Positions 9,581 through 17,885 of a stretch of 64,000 nucleotides of DNA are shown here, one piece after another (position 1 is the first letter of the stretch; every line of letters begins with the position of its first letter). Source of the DNA: Armatimonadota bacterium (GTDB lineage Bacteria; Armatimonadota; Zipacnadia; Zipacnadales; JABUFB01). The notes below the pieces were generated by a model. It was not told the origin of the DNA. It was given only the letters and a program-made list of their open reading frames with translations, and searched no databases. Location: positions 310,001 through 374,000 of the forward strand of contig JABUFB010000010.1 in NCBI GenBank assembly GCA_013314775.1, written 5' to 3'. A program made the translations under genes and the position numbers.

Positions 9581-11332
9581 CTAGTCAACCGCGTCCTTGA
9601 GCACGAACAAGCGAGTCTGCGCGTCGGCAGGGAGCGTTACCCTCCGTCCGGGCACGCCGTCGAAATCTTCCAGCACGATCTGCCTGGGGCCTTCCTGCGC
9701 GGCCCAGTCCTGGTCGTAGGTCAGCACGATGTGGTACGGCCCGGTCTTCACGCGCCGGACGATGGGCAGCGTCTCCTTGAACTGCTTCTGCGCGGGGACA
9801 TCAATCCTTACATCACCTGTGCGCAAGCAGTACTCGACGCACTTCGCCAAGGCAAGCCCCTCGATCATCGCCGCCACCGGTTCGGACGCACACCGCAGAT
9901 ACGGGTTCAGCGCTTCCCCGCTCATGCTGAACACAGGGCGGTCTTCGCGGATACCGTATTTCTCGGCGGGCTTGTCGCGCTCGATGCGCTGGAAACGCAC
10001 GGTCCCATCATCGGCCACGTCCAGCACATGGAGCACTTCGTAGCGCTCGAACCGGGCAGGCTCGTCACTTCCCTCGGGAGCCAGTTCGAAGGGGGTGCCG
10101 ACCATGAGGTCCGCGTCCTTCGCCGGCTTCCCCGGCCTGTGATGGTTCCCGGTGCCCGACCAGTTCCAGAGCACGAGACCGTCGCAGCCCGTGAAAAAGC
10201 ATGCGGCGGTCATTGCGCGGGTCTCCTCATTGGACAGCGGCTGATTCTGCCACCACCGCCACCCTCCCCCGCCGCCATGCAGGAGGGTCCAGTAGTAGGG
10301 CCGCACCGGTTTGCGTACCTCGCACGAGTTGACCAGACGCATGTTCAGATCGATGTTTGCGAGGGTATAGGCCACATTCTGACTGGACCAGTAGAAGCAG
10401 TAGACAGAGGGGTTCAAGATGTCCACTTCGTCGTAGATCGCTTTGCCGAAAGCGTTCCAGGCCCAGTCGGTTTCCGGGTCCACTTCCGCCCTCTCGATGC
10501 CGAACCAGCGCCGTCCGAAAGGCTGCCAGCCGTAGATGCTGATGTTCTTCCAGCCGGCTTCTCGCGCCGCCTGCACGGGAGCGATGTAAGTCAGGGCATA
10601 CCCATCGTAGTAGCGCTTTTCAAAGTCCACCCGCTCCTGTTCCGGCGCGTCGGTGGGGTACCAGTCTTGCTTGCGAAGAGCATCGAGGGACAGCAGCCCG
10701 TGCTCCATATCGATCATCAACTGGTCGTACCCGGGGTCCAGCTTGAAGACACCGGCCTTCACCAGTTCGCCCTTGACATCCATTGCAGGCAGCAGATCGT
10801 AACGGCCATCTTCGATGCCATGCTCGGGCAGCCACTTGTGCCAGTCCACGAAGCCTCCCCAGCGCAGCCAGCCGGTGCCCTCGGGCATATGGGTCCAGTC
10901 ATCGGGCTTGTGGTTATACGGATAGATGACCTGGAAGCCATGGGTCGCCGCATAGTCGTGCATCGCCCAGTTATGCCAGCCACCGTAGCTGAACTCGTTA
11001 GTGAAGTGCCGGAACCGGAAGGGTTGAATGCCGTCTGCCACGTATGGCGCGGTCCCGTCCGGCCAGTCGTCCGTCATGTTCGCAGGGTATGGTTTCCCAG
11101 GCCGGCCGACAACCGGCGGATCATTATCCAGGGGCACTCCGCGCAGCATGTCGGCGGTGATCGAGCTTTCTGCGGCTATCTCGACCTGCCCGGCACCGGC
11201 AGGCAACGTGATGATCGCGAACCCGGGCAGTTTGTCGGCGAGTGCTGAGAGTTCAGCGGCTGCCGGATCGGGCTGAGCCATGCAACCACTCACAGCGGCC
11301 AGTATCATGACAAGTGCGCAGAGCAGTCTCAT
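9581..11332 (-). CDS. Putative lipoprotein of unknown function, possible TIM-barrel glycosidase
   Basis: I do not recognise the family. The product is 583 residues from ATG 11332, which has GGGGGAG at a good distance. A much longer upstream frame is open but has no ribosome site. The N-terminus (MRLLCALVMI, then AAVSGC) fits a lipoprotein signal with lipobox VSGC, so it is probably membrane-anchored and exported. The body is rich in Trp and Tyr and reads like a (beta/alpha)8 enzyme: LMIDMEHGLLS near residue 200, NISIYGWQPFGRRWFG, ILNPSVYCFYW, RPYYWTLLHGG and DGLVLWNWSG follow in an order that could mark successive strand ends. A beta-sandwich-like tail of about 120 residues follows. It is the first gene of a minus-strand operon with the heparinase-like lyase and is divergent from the gene at 11503, so a role in glycan breakdown is inferred from context only. 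Confidence 0.7.
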   Translation of the reverse strand: MRLLCALVMILAAVSGCMAQPDPAAAELSALADKLPGFAIITLPAGAGQVEIAAESSITADMLRGVPLDNDPPVVGRPGKPYPANMTDDWPDGTAPYVADGIQPFRFRHFTNEFSYGGWHNWAMHDYAATHGFQVIYPYNHKPDDWTHMPEGTGWLRWGGFVDWHKWLPEHGIEDGRYDLLPAMDVKGELVKAGVFKLDPGYDQLMIDMEHGLLSLDALRKQDWYPTDAPEQERVDFEKRYYDGYALTYIAPVQAAREAGWKNISIYGWQPFGRRWFGIERAEVDPETDWAWNAFGKAIYDEVDILNPSVYCFYWSSQNVAYTLANIDLNMRLVNSCEVRKPVRPYYWTLLHGGGGGWRWWQNQPLSNEETRAMTAACFFTGCDGLVLWNWSGTGNHHRPGKPAKDADLMVGTPFELAPEGSDEPARFERYEVLHVLDVADDGTVRFQRIERDKPAEKYGIREDRPVFSMSGEALNPYLRCASEPVAAMIEGLALAKCVEYCLRTGDVRIDVPAQKQFKETLPIVRRVKTGPYHIVLTYDQDWAAQEGPRQIVLEDFDGVPGRRVTLPADAQTRLFVLKDAVD

Positions 11333-11502
11333 GGTCGATTCTCCCCCGGGAGTCTGGGATGTGAGCGCCCATTTCGCCCCGGCAACCCTCCAATCCTGCG
11401 CGGAAGGGGCAGGTGTGATGCGGCGCGAATATGGGGTAGGCTGGTAGAGCAGCGAACCATCTCGCATCGTGGCGACCTTTGCGCGGAGAGATCCCTTCGA
11501 CC
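11333..11502. promoter_or_regulatory. Divergent intergenic region of the first glycan locus
   Basis: These 170 bases separate the lipoprotein gene (minus) from the glycosidase-like gene (plus), so they must hold both promoters. I could not pick a convincing -35/-10 pair or an operator palindrome by eye. Confidence 0.4.
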
Positions 11503-14085
11503 ATGGAACACTGCCCGGCACTTAGGCGCAACATCACTCTCATTCCCGAGGTACTTGCGATTTTCTGCCTGCTCTGCTGCCTGAACACGGCCTGGGCGCA
11601 ACCCCTCGCGACCGTGTCGGATATCGCGACGCCGCAAGTCAGGCCGGAGGGTGCGCCGAAGCCTTCGGACGTCTGCTTCTCCACCCGCTGGCCCCGGGGA
11701 TTGAACTCGAAGGACCCGTACGACGGTCTCGCCGCTGCGCACCAGTTCCACGCCACCCGGCTGGACTGGCTCTACACTCAGGGGAAGGCCGAGTTCATCC
11801 GGCGGGCGAAAGAGCGCGGTTACGCGGTCAGCGCGGCGGTGAACAGCACGCTGCCGGATAGCCTCGGCAGCCGCGACTATACCATCGGACGGGCCAGGTA
11901 CCTGGACGGCAAGCCGATCATCGCCTCCTGGATGCGGGCCTGGGGCATGTATTGGGGCTGCTGCAACAACCCCGCGTACCGCAAGCTGTACCTGGACTTC
12001 GCCACTGCGGACGTGGACCTGGGAGCAGATTCTCTCCAGACTGACGGCGAGTTGGGCAACATCCACCTGCCCGACTGGGGCGGGTGTTTCTGCGAGCACT
12101 GCGTGGCTGGATTCCGCGAGTTTCTGCAGGAAAACACCACCCCCGAGCGTCGGGCGGAATTGGGCATTCCCGATCTGGCGAACTTCGACTATGCCGCGTA
12201 CCTGCGGGAGCGAGGCACGGAAAGCAACGTCCACTGGCGGAACTGGAAGGGCGACCCGCGGCTCGCCGAGCTGTTCGTGAAGTTCCAGGAAGAGAGCATG
12301 GTCCGCTTCTACACCGAGGTCTTCGCGGCCATCGACGCCCATGCCGGGCGGCACGTACCCCAATCCGGCAATCACGCCGGCCCGTACCGCCCGCACCACA
12401 GACTCTTCGACTACTTCATGGCCGAGACGTACCCGTACCGGGAAGGACTGCCCCGCCTGCTGTACTACGAACGCATCCTGCCCTCACGGGAAGCAGGCAA
12501 GCCCTACGTGTTCACCTTCGTGACCGATGACGTGTCCCGGACCCGGCGGTTCATTGCGCTTTCTTACGCATTGGGCGCCCACGTGATCGTGCCCTGGGAC
12601 GTGTATACGGGCTCCAATACGCCGCGCGTGTTCGCCACACCGGACCAGTATGCCGACCTGTACGGCTTCGTGCGCGCCAATGCCGAACTGCTGGATGGTT
12701 ACGAAGAGGCTGCCGTCTCTGGTCCGGGCTGGACGGATGACCGGTACGACTCCCGCCCTCCGGTTCGCGTGGACGGGCCGAGCGATGTCTACGCCACGGT
12801 GCGCGCCAGACCCGGAGATTCCAACGCTCCGGTTGCGGTGCATCTCGTGGACTACTCCGAGGACCCCGAGCCCTTCCGCATTGTTCTCGACCCCGCGCGG
12901 TTCTTCGGCGACCGTCCCCTGAAGCTGCGGCTCCTCACGCCTGCCGCCTATGACGCCGACGCCCACGCGCAGGCCGAGGCGAGCGGGGATTTCGCGGCCC
13001 TGGCGGAATCCGTGGACATTCCCGGCGGTCGCGCGACACAGATTGCGATTCCCGCTCTGAAGCCCTGGGGGATCTTGTTGGTTGAACCCGGTGACGGTGA
13101 TCCGGAAAAGTCGTGGGAGCCGGCGATCTGGGCCGAGCACGCAGATCGCTTCCGCGAGCAGATCCCCATTCACATCACCTCACCGGACAGCGATGCGACA
13201 CTCCGCTATACGTTGGACGGATCCGCGCCGGGGCCTGACTCCCCCGAGTACACTGGCCCCATTCAGCTGAACCAGACCACTACCGTAAGCGCCCGAGCAT
13301 ACACGACTCGCGGCCCAAGCGCCACGGTGCGAGCCACATTCACGCTGGACGAAAGCGCACCGAAACCCGCCGCACCGGACACTCCCGGTCTGGGTGCGCC
13401 GCTGTTGTCGTGGCTTTCCGCACAGCGTCTCCTGGAGACCCACGATGACGGCGACGAAGTGCGGGTCTGGCCCGCCGAAGCCGGCCCCGATGCCACGGTG
13501 CCTGCGCTGGACCTGTCCACGGGCGTCAAAGCCGGACCGCCGTTGCTGGACGTCGACGGCATCAACGGACGCGCGGCTCTGCGCTTCCGCGCTCAGGGCG
13601 ACCTGCTGTCGGCGCCCGGGGTGTTCGCCGACCTCGCGGTGCCCGGCGCGCCCACGGTCTTCGTGGTGATGCGCTCCGAAGACCCCGAGTTTGGCATTTG
13701 CGGCAACGCGCTCAACGGCTCCGGGGGAATCCCGCGCCTCTACATGACCCGGGGACGGATGCATTACGACACCTTGGACCGGTACGTGGGGGTGGCATTG
13801 AGCGACAATGAGCCCGGGCTGGTGGCATACATGCACGATGGAGTTTCCACGGCCGGCGTGCGGACCAACGGCATACCCACCGCAAGCCGCAACGACATCC
13901 CGGCGGTGGCGGAATTCGGCGGCGGGAATCTCGCGATGCCCTTCTGCTCCGGCAATCGCGAGCGAGCAGGATTGATCGCCGAAATCGTGGTCTTTGGCGG
14001 GCCCCTGCCCGAGGAGAGTATCCGGGGCGTTGAGGAGTACCTGCTCGCGAAATATGGCATCCCTGGCGCGCTCAAATGGCGATGA
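11503..14085 (+). CDS. Secreted glycosidase-like protein with chitobiase C-terminal-type and LamG-like domains
   Basis: The product is 860 residues from ATG 11503, with GGAGAG 12 bases upstream. An in-frame TTG at 11479 is an alternative. A signal peptide runs to about AWAQPL. Residues 60-430 look like a TIM-barrel glycosidase of the beta-galactosidase-like superfamily, with an internal Cys cluster (GGCFCEHC) and SLQTDGELGN near the expected active-site region. Around residues 565-625 is a chitobiase/hexosaminidase C-terminal-type module (ATLRYTLDGSAPGPDSPEY). The last 220 residues resemble a concanavalin/LamG-like domain (VFVVMRSEDPEFG ... EEYLLAKYG). It is 24 bases upstream of the next gene and co-oriented, so the two form an operon ending at the strong hairpin at 16974. 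Substrate unknown. Confidence 0.78.
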   Translation: MEHCPALRRNITLIPEVLAIFCLLCCLNTAWAQPLATVSDIATPQVRPEGAPKPSDVCFSTRWPRGLNSKDPYDGLAAAHQFHATRLDWLYTQGKAEFIRRAKERGYAVSAAVNSTLPDSLGSRDYTIGRARYLDGKPIIASWMRAWGMYWGCCNNPAYRKLYLDFATADVDLGADSLQTDGELGNIHLPDWGGCFCEHCVAGFREFLQENTTPERRAELGIPDLANFDYAAYLRERGTESNVHWRNWKGDPRLAELFVKFQEESMVRFYTEVFAAIDAHAGRHVPQSGNHAGPYRPHHRLFDYFMAETYPYREGLPRLLYYERILPSREAGKPYVFTFVTDDVSRTRRFIALSYALGAHVIVPWDVYTGSNTPRVFATPDQYADLYGFVRANAELLDGYEEAAVSGPGWTDDRYDSRPPVRVDGPSDVYATVRARPGDSNAPVAVHLVDYSEDPEPFRIVLDPARFFGDRPLKLRLLTPAAYDADAHAQAEASGDFAALAESVDIPGGRATQIAIPALKPWGILLVEPGDGDPEKSWEPAIWAEHADRFREQIPIHITSPDSDATLRYTLDGSAPGPDSPEYTGPIQLNQTTTVSARAYTTRGPSATVRATFTLDESAPKPAAPDTPGLGAPLLSWLSAQRLLETHDDGDEVRVWPAEAGPDATVPALDLSTGVKAGPPLLDVDGINGRAALRFRAQGDLLSAPGVFADLAVPGAPTVFVVMRSEDPEFGICGNALNGSGGIPRLYMTRGRMHYDTLDRYVGVALSDNEPGLVAYMHDGVSTAGVRTNGIPTASRNDIPAVAEFGGGNLAMPFCSGNRERAGLIAEIVVFGGPLPEESIRGVEEYLLAKYGIPGALKWR

Positions 14086-14109
14086 TTACCGTCGCGTGGA
14101 GGTCGTGAG

Positions 14110-16947
14110 ATGAGGATCTCCTGCCTGCTCCTTCTGTCCGCACTGCCGGCATTCTGCCAGGTGCGACCTGATGCGAACACCACTTTCCTGTGCACATTCG
14201 ACCGCGACCTGCGCGCCGACTACGCTCTCGGTGACTGGCGCGGCTCCGCTCCGCCCGGCGTTTCGCTGAGTCCCGGCAGATTCGGCTCCGCGGCCCGCAC
14301 CAGTGGGCAGGGCATCACATACAATGCCCACCAGAACCTGTCCCTTCCCGAAGGCAGCCTTGAAGTCTGGTTGCGACCGCTATGGATCAACGCCACGCCG
14401 CCCACGGCTACAGTGTTCGCCTTCACCACCGACGCCGGCGACTACCTGAATCTGAACGTCATCGCAGGAGGCCGTTTCGGAGTAGCCGTGCGCACAGGAG
14501 GACAGGAGGACTGGGTGTGGCGGAGGATTGATGTGGACGCCTCAAACTGGGACCCGGAAACCTGGAGACATGTTGCCGCCACCTGGAACGCCACCAGCCT
14601 GCGGCTCTACGTGGACGGTCAGCCAGTGGGGAATCCGGTGGACGACGTCCAGCCCTTCGAGGGCGAGGCGACGACATTCCGGGTCGGCGGCGGCGAGATG
14701 CTTCTGGATTGCCTGCGCCTCTCGAACTGCGTCCGCGGTCCTGAGGCCATCGCAGCAGCAGCGCTGTCTCAGCCCGGCCCGCCCGACCTGCTGTACCTGT
14801 CTTCCCTGCCGATGTCCGCGACCGGCGAAGTACGCGCCGATGGGCTGCCCGACCGCGCACACCTGATTCTGCCCCTGATGGTCGGCTCCCGTGTGCACGC
14901 GCGAGGTGTGGGCATGAACTCCCCCGCAAGCGCCGCCTTTGACGTCCCCGACGGCTTCACAATCCTGTCGGGGATTGCCGGTCCGGCGACTTTCGAGCAG
15001 TCAGGCGACGTGCTCCGCCTGTCCGTAACCGGAGACGGCCGCACGCTTTGGCAGTCCGACGCCACAGCAGCGACCGATCTGCGGGTGGATATCACCGGGG
15101 TGCACAGGCTTGAGCTTTCCGCGGAGTCGTCGGCCAACGCAAGCCACGCCGTCGTCTGGGCGGACATGATACTGCTGAAGCCCGGTGTCGATGCGCCGCC
15201 CAGTTTCAGCCGGGAGGCGCAGGCCAAAGACCTTGCCATCGCCCGTCTGAAGCTGAACAGCCACCGATTCACCTTCGACCTGCCCCCCGGGGATGAGCTG
15301 TACTACTTGTACGAGCATAGTCCACTGGACAGCGTGGACCCGGCGGTTGCGCCCGAATCAGCCAATCCCCACGAAATCCGGGCCTTCGCATGCCCGGGTG
15401 AGTACGAGCCGCTGGGGCTGATTGTCGCAGCCCGCCGCAGGCTGGAAGAGGTCCGCATCTCCGTGCAGCCACTGACCAGCGACGCGCACGTCATCCCGAC
15501 GTCGGAAGTCGACATCCGCTGGGCGCTGCGCGGCCCACAGCGTAAGGGCTACTGGCTCAAGCCCGAGGAAAGTGAAATCACTTCCCGATTTCTCCTGCCC
15601 TGCACCCCGTTCGATCTTGCCCCCGGCAGCTTCCGGGAGATCCTCTTCGACATCCACGTGCCCGAAGACACTCCACCGGGGGTGTACGTGTCAGAGATAT
15701 CCATCCGGCCCGGCAATGCACCAGAGAAGACCGTGGGCATCGCTCTGCGCGTCCTGCCGGTAAACCTCCCGCCGACGAGACAGCACAAGTTCGGGATGTA
15801 CTACCGCTGGAACCATGCACCCGAGGCTGAAGAGCGGTTGCGCCTGGAACTGCGGGACATGCGCCGCCACGGCATCAATACCATGGGTCCGGCTCTGGGC
15901 ATTGAGTGGCGGAAGGAGGGAGATCAGATTCGCGCGGACCTGGAACCCCTGCGTAGAGCCCTGACGATCCTGCGCGAGGAGGGCTTCTCAGGCCCAATCC
16001 CAATCCAAGACAACCTGGTCCAGCTTGCGCGGATGATTGGCTTCAGCAGCGTAGGTGGGCCGGCCAATACCGTTGTGCCCGGCCTTGAGGACGACGCGGG
16101 ATTGCTGGCGGCCGCGAAATCGGGCTTTGATGCCCTGAAGCTGCTTGCCGCCGACTTCCCGGAGTTCCAGCTTTCGGTCACCCACATGGACGAGGTCTTC
16201 GGGCGCGATAGACTACCGCTCTACATCCAGCTCGCAAAGATCGTGCGGAAGACCACCGACCTGCCCCTGTACGTAACCCTGAACACCCGCCCCGGCAGTG
16301 GCTGGGAGCAGATGATGGCCGAAGCCGATCCGTATATCGATATCCGCTGCCATCACGGGTACACCATCGACCTGTGGCTCAAGTCCGGGCACACCTTCGA
16401 GGAGTTCGGCGAGCTCGCGCGGCGCTCGGGCGACCAGCAGTGGATGTATTACAACATGCGCGGCGCGTACTTCACGCCCGAATGGGTCCGCGTGGTCAAC
16501 GGGTACTACATGTGGATGTCACCCGTCAGTCTACACGTTCCATGGATGTACTACAGTTTTGGCGGCGACCCCTTCGACGACACTGATTCCGAAAACTACG
16601 ACTTCGGATACTCCGTGCCATCGCCGCAGGACGGCAAGACGCCGGTGCCGACACTGCACATGAAGGCATTCCGCGAGGGCATTGACGACCTGCGTTACCT
16701 GGAGCTCCTTGAGAGCCTCATCGAGCAGGCTCGCATCCAGAAACCCCGAGCGGCGCGGGAGGCCCAGCAGTTCCTCGCCCGGCTTCGAAAGATGATGCCG
16801 GCGATCCCCGCTGATCTTGCCGAGGTCGAGGGCGAGAGCCCGGTGCTGATCTGGTTCGACCGCAACTACACGGGTGAAGACTACCAACACTTGAGATACG
16901 GTGTTGCCGACCACATCCTACGACTGCAGGCAGCGCTGGGCGACTGA
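14110..16947 (+). CDS. Secreted LamG-NPCBM-DUF4091-type glycosidase-like protein
   Basis: The product has 945 residues. The start ATG is preceded by GGAGG at 7 bases, and a signal peptide ends near PAFCQV. Residues 20-210 form a LamG/concanavalin-like module (GSLEVWLRPLWI, WRHVAATWNATSLRLYVDG). Residues 215-360 look like an NPCBM-type carbohydrate-binding domain (SRVHARGVGMNSPA). The remainder resembles DUF4091, related to GH123-type hexosaminidases: a beta-sandwich ending APEKTVGIALRVLP, a barrel with SVTHMDEVFGRDR, and the diagnostic C-terminal segment AFREGIDDLRYLELLESL. This points to an exported enzyme acting on amino-sugar-containing or other complex glycans, but the catalytic residues are not proved. 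It is the second gene of the plus-strand operon starting at 11503. Confidence 0.83.
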   Translation: MRISCLLLLSALPAFCQVRPDANTTFLCTFDRDLRADYALGDWRGSAPPGVSLSPGRFGSAARTSGQGITYNAHQNLSLPEGSLEVWLRPLWINATPPTATVFAFTTDAGDYLNLNVIAGGRFGVAVRTGGQEDWVWRRIDVDASNWDPETWRHVAATWNATSLRLYVDGQPVGNPVDDVQPFEGEATTFRVGGGEMLLDCLRLSNCVRGPEAIAAAALSQPGPPDLLYLSSLPMSATGEVRADGLPDRAHLILPLMVGSRVHARGVGMNSPASAAFDVPDGFTILSGIAGPATFEQSGDVLRLSVTGDGRTLWQSDATAATDLRVDITGVHRLELSAESSANASHAVVWADMILLKPGVDAPPSFSREAQAKDLAIARLKLNSHRFTFDLPPGDELYYLYEHSPLDSVDPAVAPESANPHEIRAFACPGEYEPLGLIVAARRRLEEVRISVQPLTSDAHVIPTSEVDIRWALRGPQRKGYWLKPEESEITSRFLLPCTPFDLAPGSFREILFDIHVPEDTPPGVYVSEISIRPGNAPEKTVGIALRVLPVNLPPTRQHKFGMYYRWNHAPEAEERLRLELRDMRRHGINTMGPALGIEWRKEGDQIRADLEPLRRALTILREEGFSGPIPIQDNLVQLARMIGFSSVGGPANTVVPGLEDDAGLLAAAKSGFDALKLLAADFPEFQLSVTHMDEVFGRDRLPLYIQLAKIVRKTTDLPLYVTLNTRPGSGWEQMMAEADPYIDIRCHHGYTIDLWLKSGHTFEEFGELARRSGDQQWMYYNMRGAYFTPEWVRVVNGYYMWMSPVSLHVPWMYYSFGGDPFDDTDSENYDFGYSVPSPQDGKTPVPTLHMKAFREGIDDLRYLELLESLIEQARIQKPRAAREAQQFLARLRKMMPAIPADLAEVEGESPVLIWFDRNYTGEDYQHLRYGVADHILRLQAALGD

Positions 16948-16973
16948 CGCGAACCGTTGGGCCTCGCGTCCGG

Positions 16974-17016
16974 GCCGGCGAACAGCCCCCCACGGTGGGG
17001 GGCCCTGTTCGCCGGC
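16974..17016 (+). terminator. Long GC-rich hairpin ending the glycan operon
   Basis: A 12-bp perfect stem (GCCGGCGAACAG with CTGTTCGCCGGC) is extended by a 6-bp C/G stem with a 2-base bulge and a 5-base loop. It lies 27 bases after the stop at 16947 and 34 bases before the promoter of rsmE. There is no clear T-run, but the stability makes a transcription barrier likely. Confidence 0.75.
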
Positions 17017-17049
17017 GCCCGTGTTGACGCGCGCCGTGGCGCGGGACGC

Positions 17050-17078
17050 TTGACGGGGGAATCGCCGTCTCCTATCAT
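17050..17078 (+). promoter_or_regulatory. Sigma-70-type promoter for rsmE
   Basis: TTGACG (17050-17055) and TATCAT (17073-17078) are separated by exactly 17 bases. This is the best -35/-10 pair I found in the window, 58 bases upstream of the rsmE start. Confidence 0.7.
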
Positions 17079-17135
17079 GCGCCCTGTACGCTTCCCTGAC
17101 CCGGCGGTTCCGCGCCTCGCCCCGGAGTGCCAGAC

Positions 17136-17885
17136 ATGACGCGCCTGTTCATCGACCGCGTGATCTCGGCAGGCGAAGTGGTTGCCTTGCCGGAGGATGC
17201 CGCGCACTACCTGCTGAGGGTCCTGCGCAGGCAGCCGGGTGACAGCTTCGTCATCGTCGCAGCCGATGGCAGCGAGCATGTCGCAACATTGGAGCCGAGT
17301 GAGGGCCCCGCGCGGGCAAGGGTGATCGAGAGCCTGGAACCCGTTCCTGCTCCGACGGTCAATCTCGTGTTGTATCCCGCGGTGCTCAAGGGCAAGCACT
17401 TCGACCTGGTAATCCAGAAGACTGTGGAACTGGGCGTGGCAGAAATCGTCCCGGTGATCACGCGCAGGACTGTCAGCAGGCCCGAAGGCGAGCGCGTTGA
17501 AGGCCGGCTGGCGAGGTGGAACAAGATCGCGCTGGAAGCCTGTCGCCAGTGCGGGCGCAACGAGCCCCCACCGGTCTGCGAGCCGCTTTCCTGGTGCAGT
17601 GCCCTGGCCGACTGGAGCCGACGCGGGATACCGGGGATCATCCCGTATGAGGCCCTGGCGCGCAACCCGGAGGCGAGAATCAAGCGGGGCCTCGCCGGGA
17701 TCGGATACGCCGACAGCATCGCCGCGTTCATCGGCCCTGAAGGCGGGTTCGCCCCATCTGAGATCGAGGAAGCACTGTCCGCGGGTCTCACTCCGGTGAG
17801 TCTCGGGCCTCGGATTCTGCGCGCCGAAACGGCGTCCATCGCCGTATGCGCAATCGTGATGAACGAAATGGAGTGTCCCCAATGA
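17136..17885 (+). CDS. rsmE: 16S rRNA (uracil(1498)-N(3))-methyltransferase RsmE
   Basis: The 249-residue product has the usual RsmE length and architecture: an N-terminal PUA-like domain (residues 1-70, HYLLRVLRRQPGD) and a C-terminal SPOUT methyltransferase domain. The knot motifs are clear: VIQKTVELGVAEIVPV, FIGPEGGFAPSEIEEA and LGPRILRAETA. The enzyme uses S-adenosylmethionine to methylate N3 of U1498 in 16S rRNA. I choose ATG 17136, which has GGAG 8 bases upstream, over the in-frame GTG at 17127 that overlaps that ribosome site. A good promoter lies at 17050-17078. Its stop overlaps the start of the next gene in an ATGA, so translation of the sugar-binding lipoprotein is probably coupled to it, an odd pairing. 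Confidence 0.95.
   Translation: MTRLFIDRVISAGEVVALPEDAAHYLLRVLRRQPGDSFVIVAADGSEHVATLEPSEGPARARVIESLEPVPAPTVNLVLYPAVLKGKHFDLVIQKTVELGVAEIVPVITRRTVSRPEGERVEGRLARWNKIALEACRQCGRNEPPPVCEPLSWCSALADWSRRGIPGIIPYEALARNPEARIKRGLAGIGYADSIAAFIGPEGGFAPSEIEEALSAGLTPVSLGPRILRAETASIAVCAIVMNEMECPQ

Noticed and set aside
9731-11248. A 505-codon plus-strand open frame
   Set aside because: It is the mirror of the lipoprotein gene; its product is rich in Val, His, Arg and Gly with no domain pattern.
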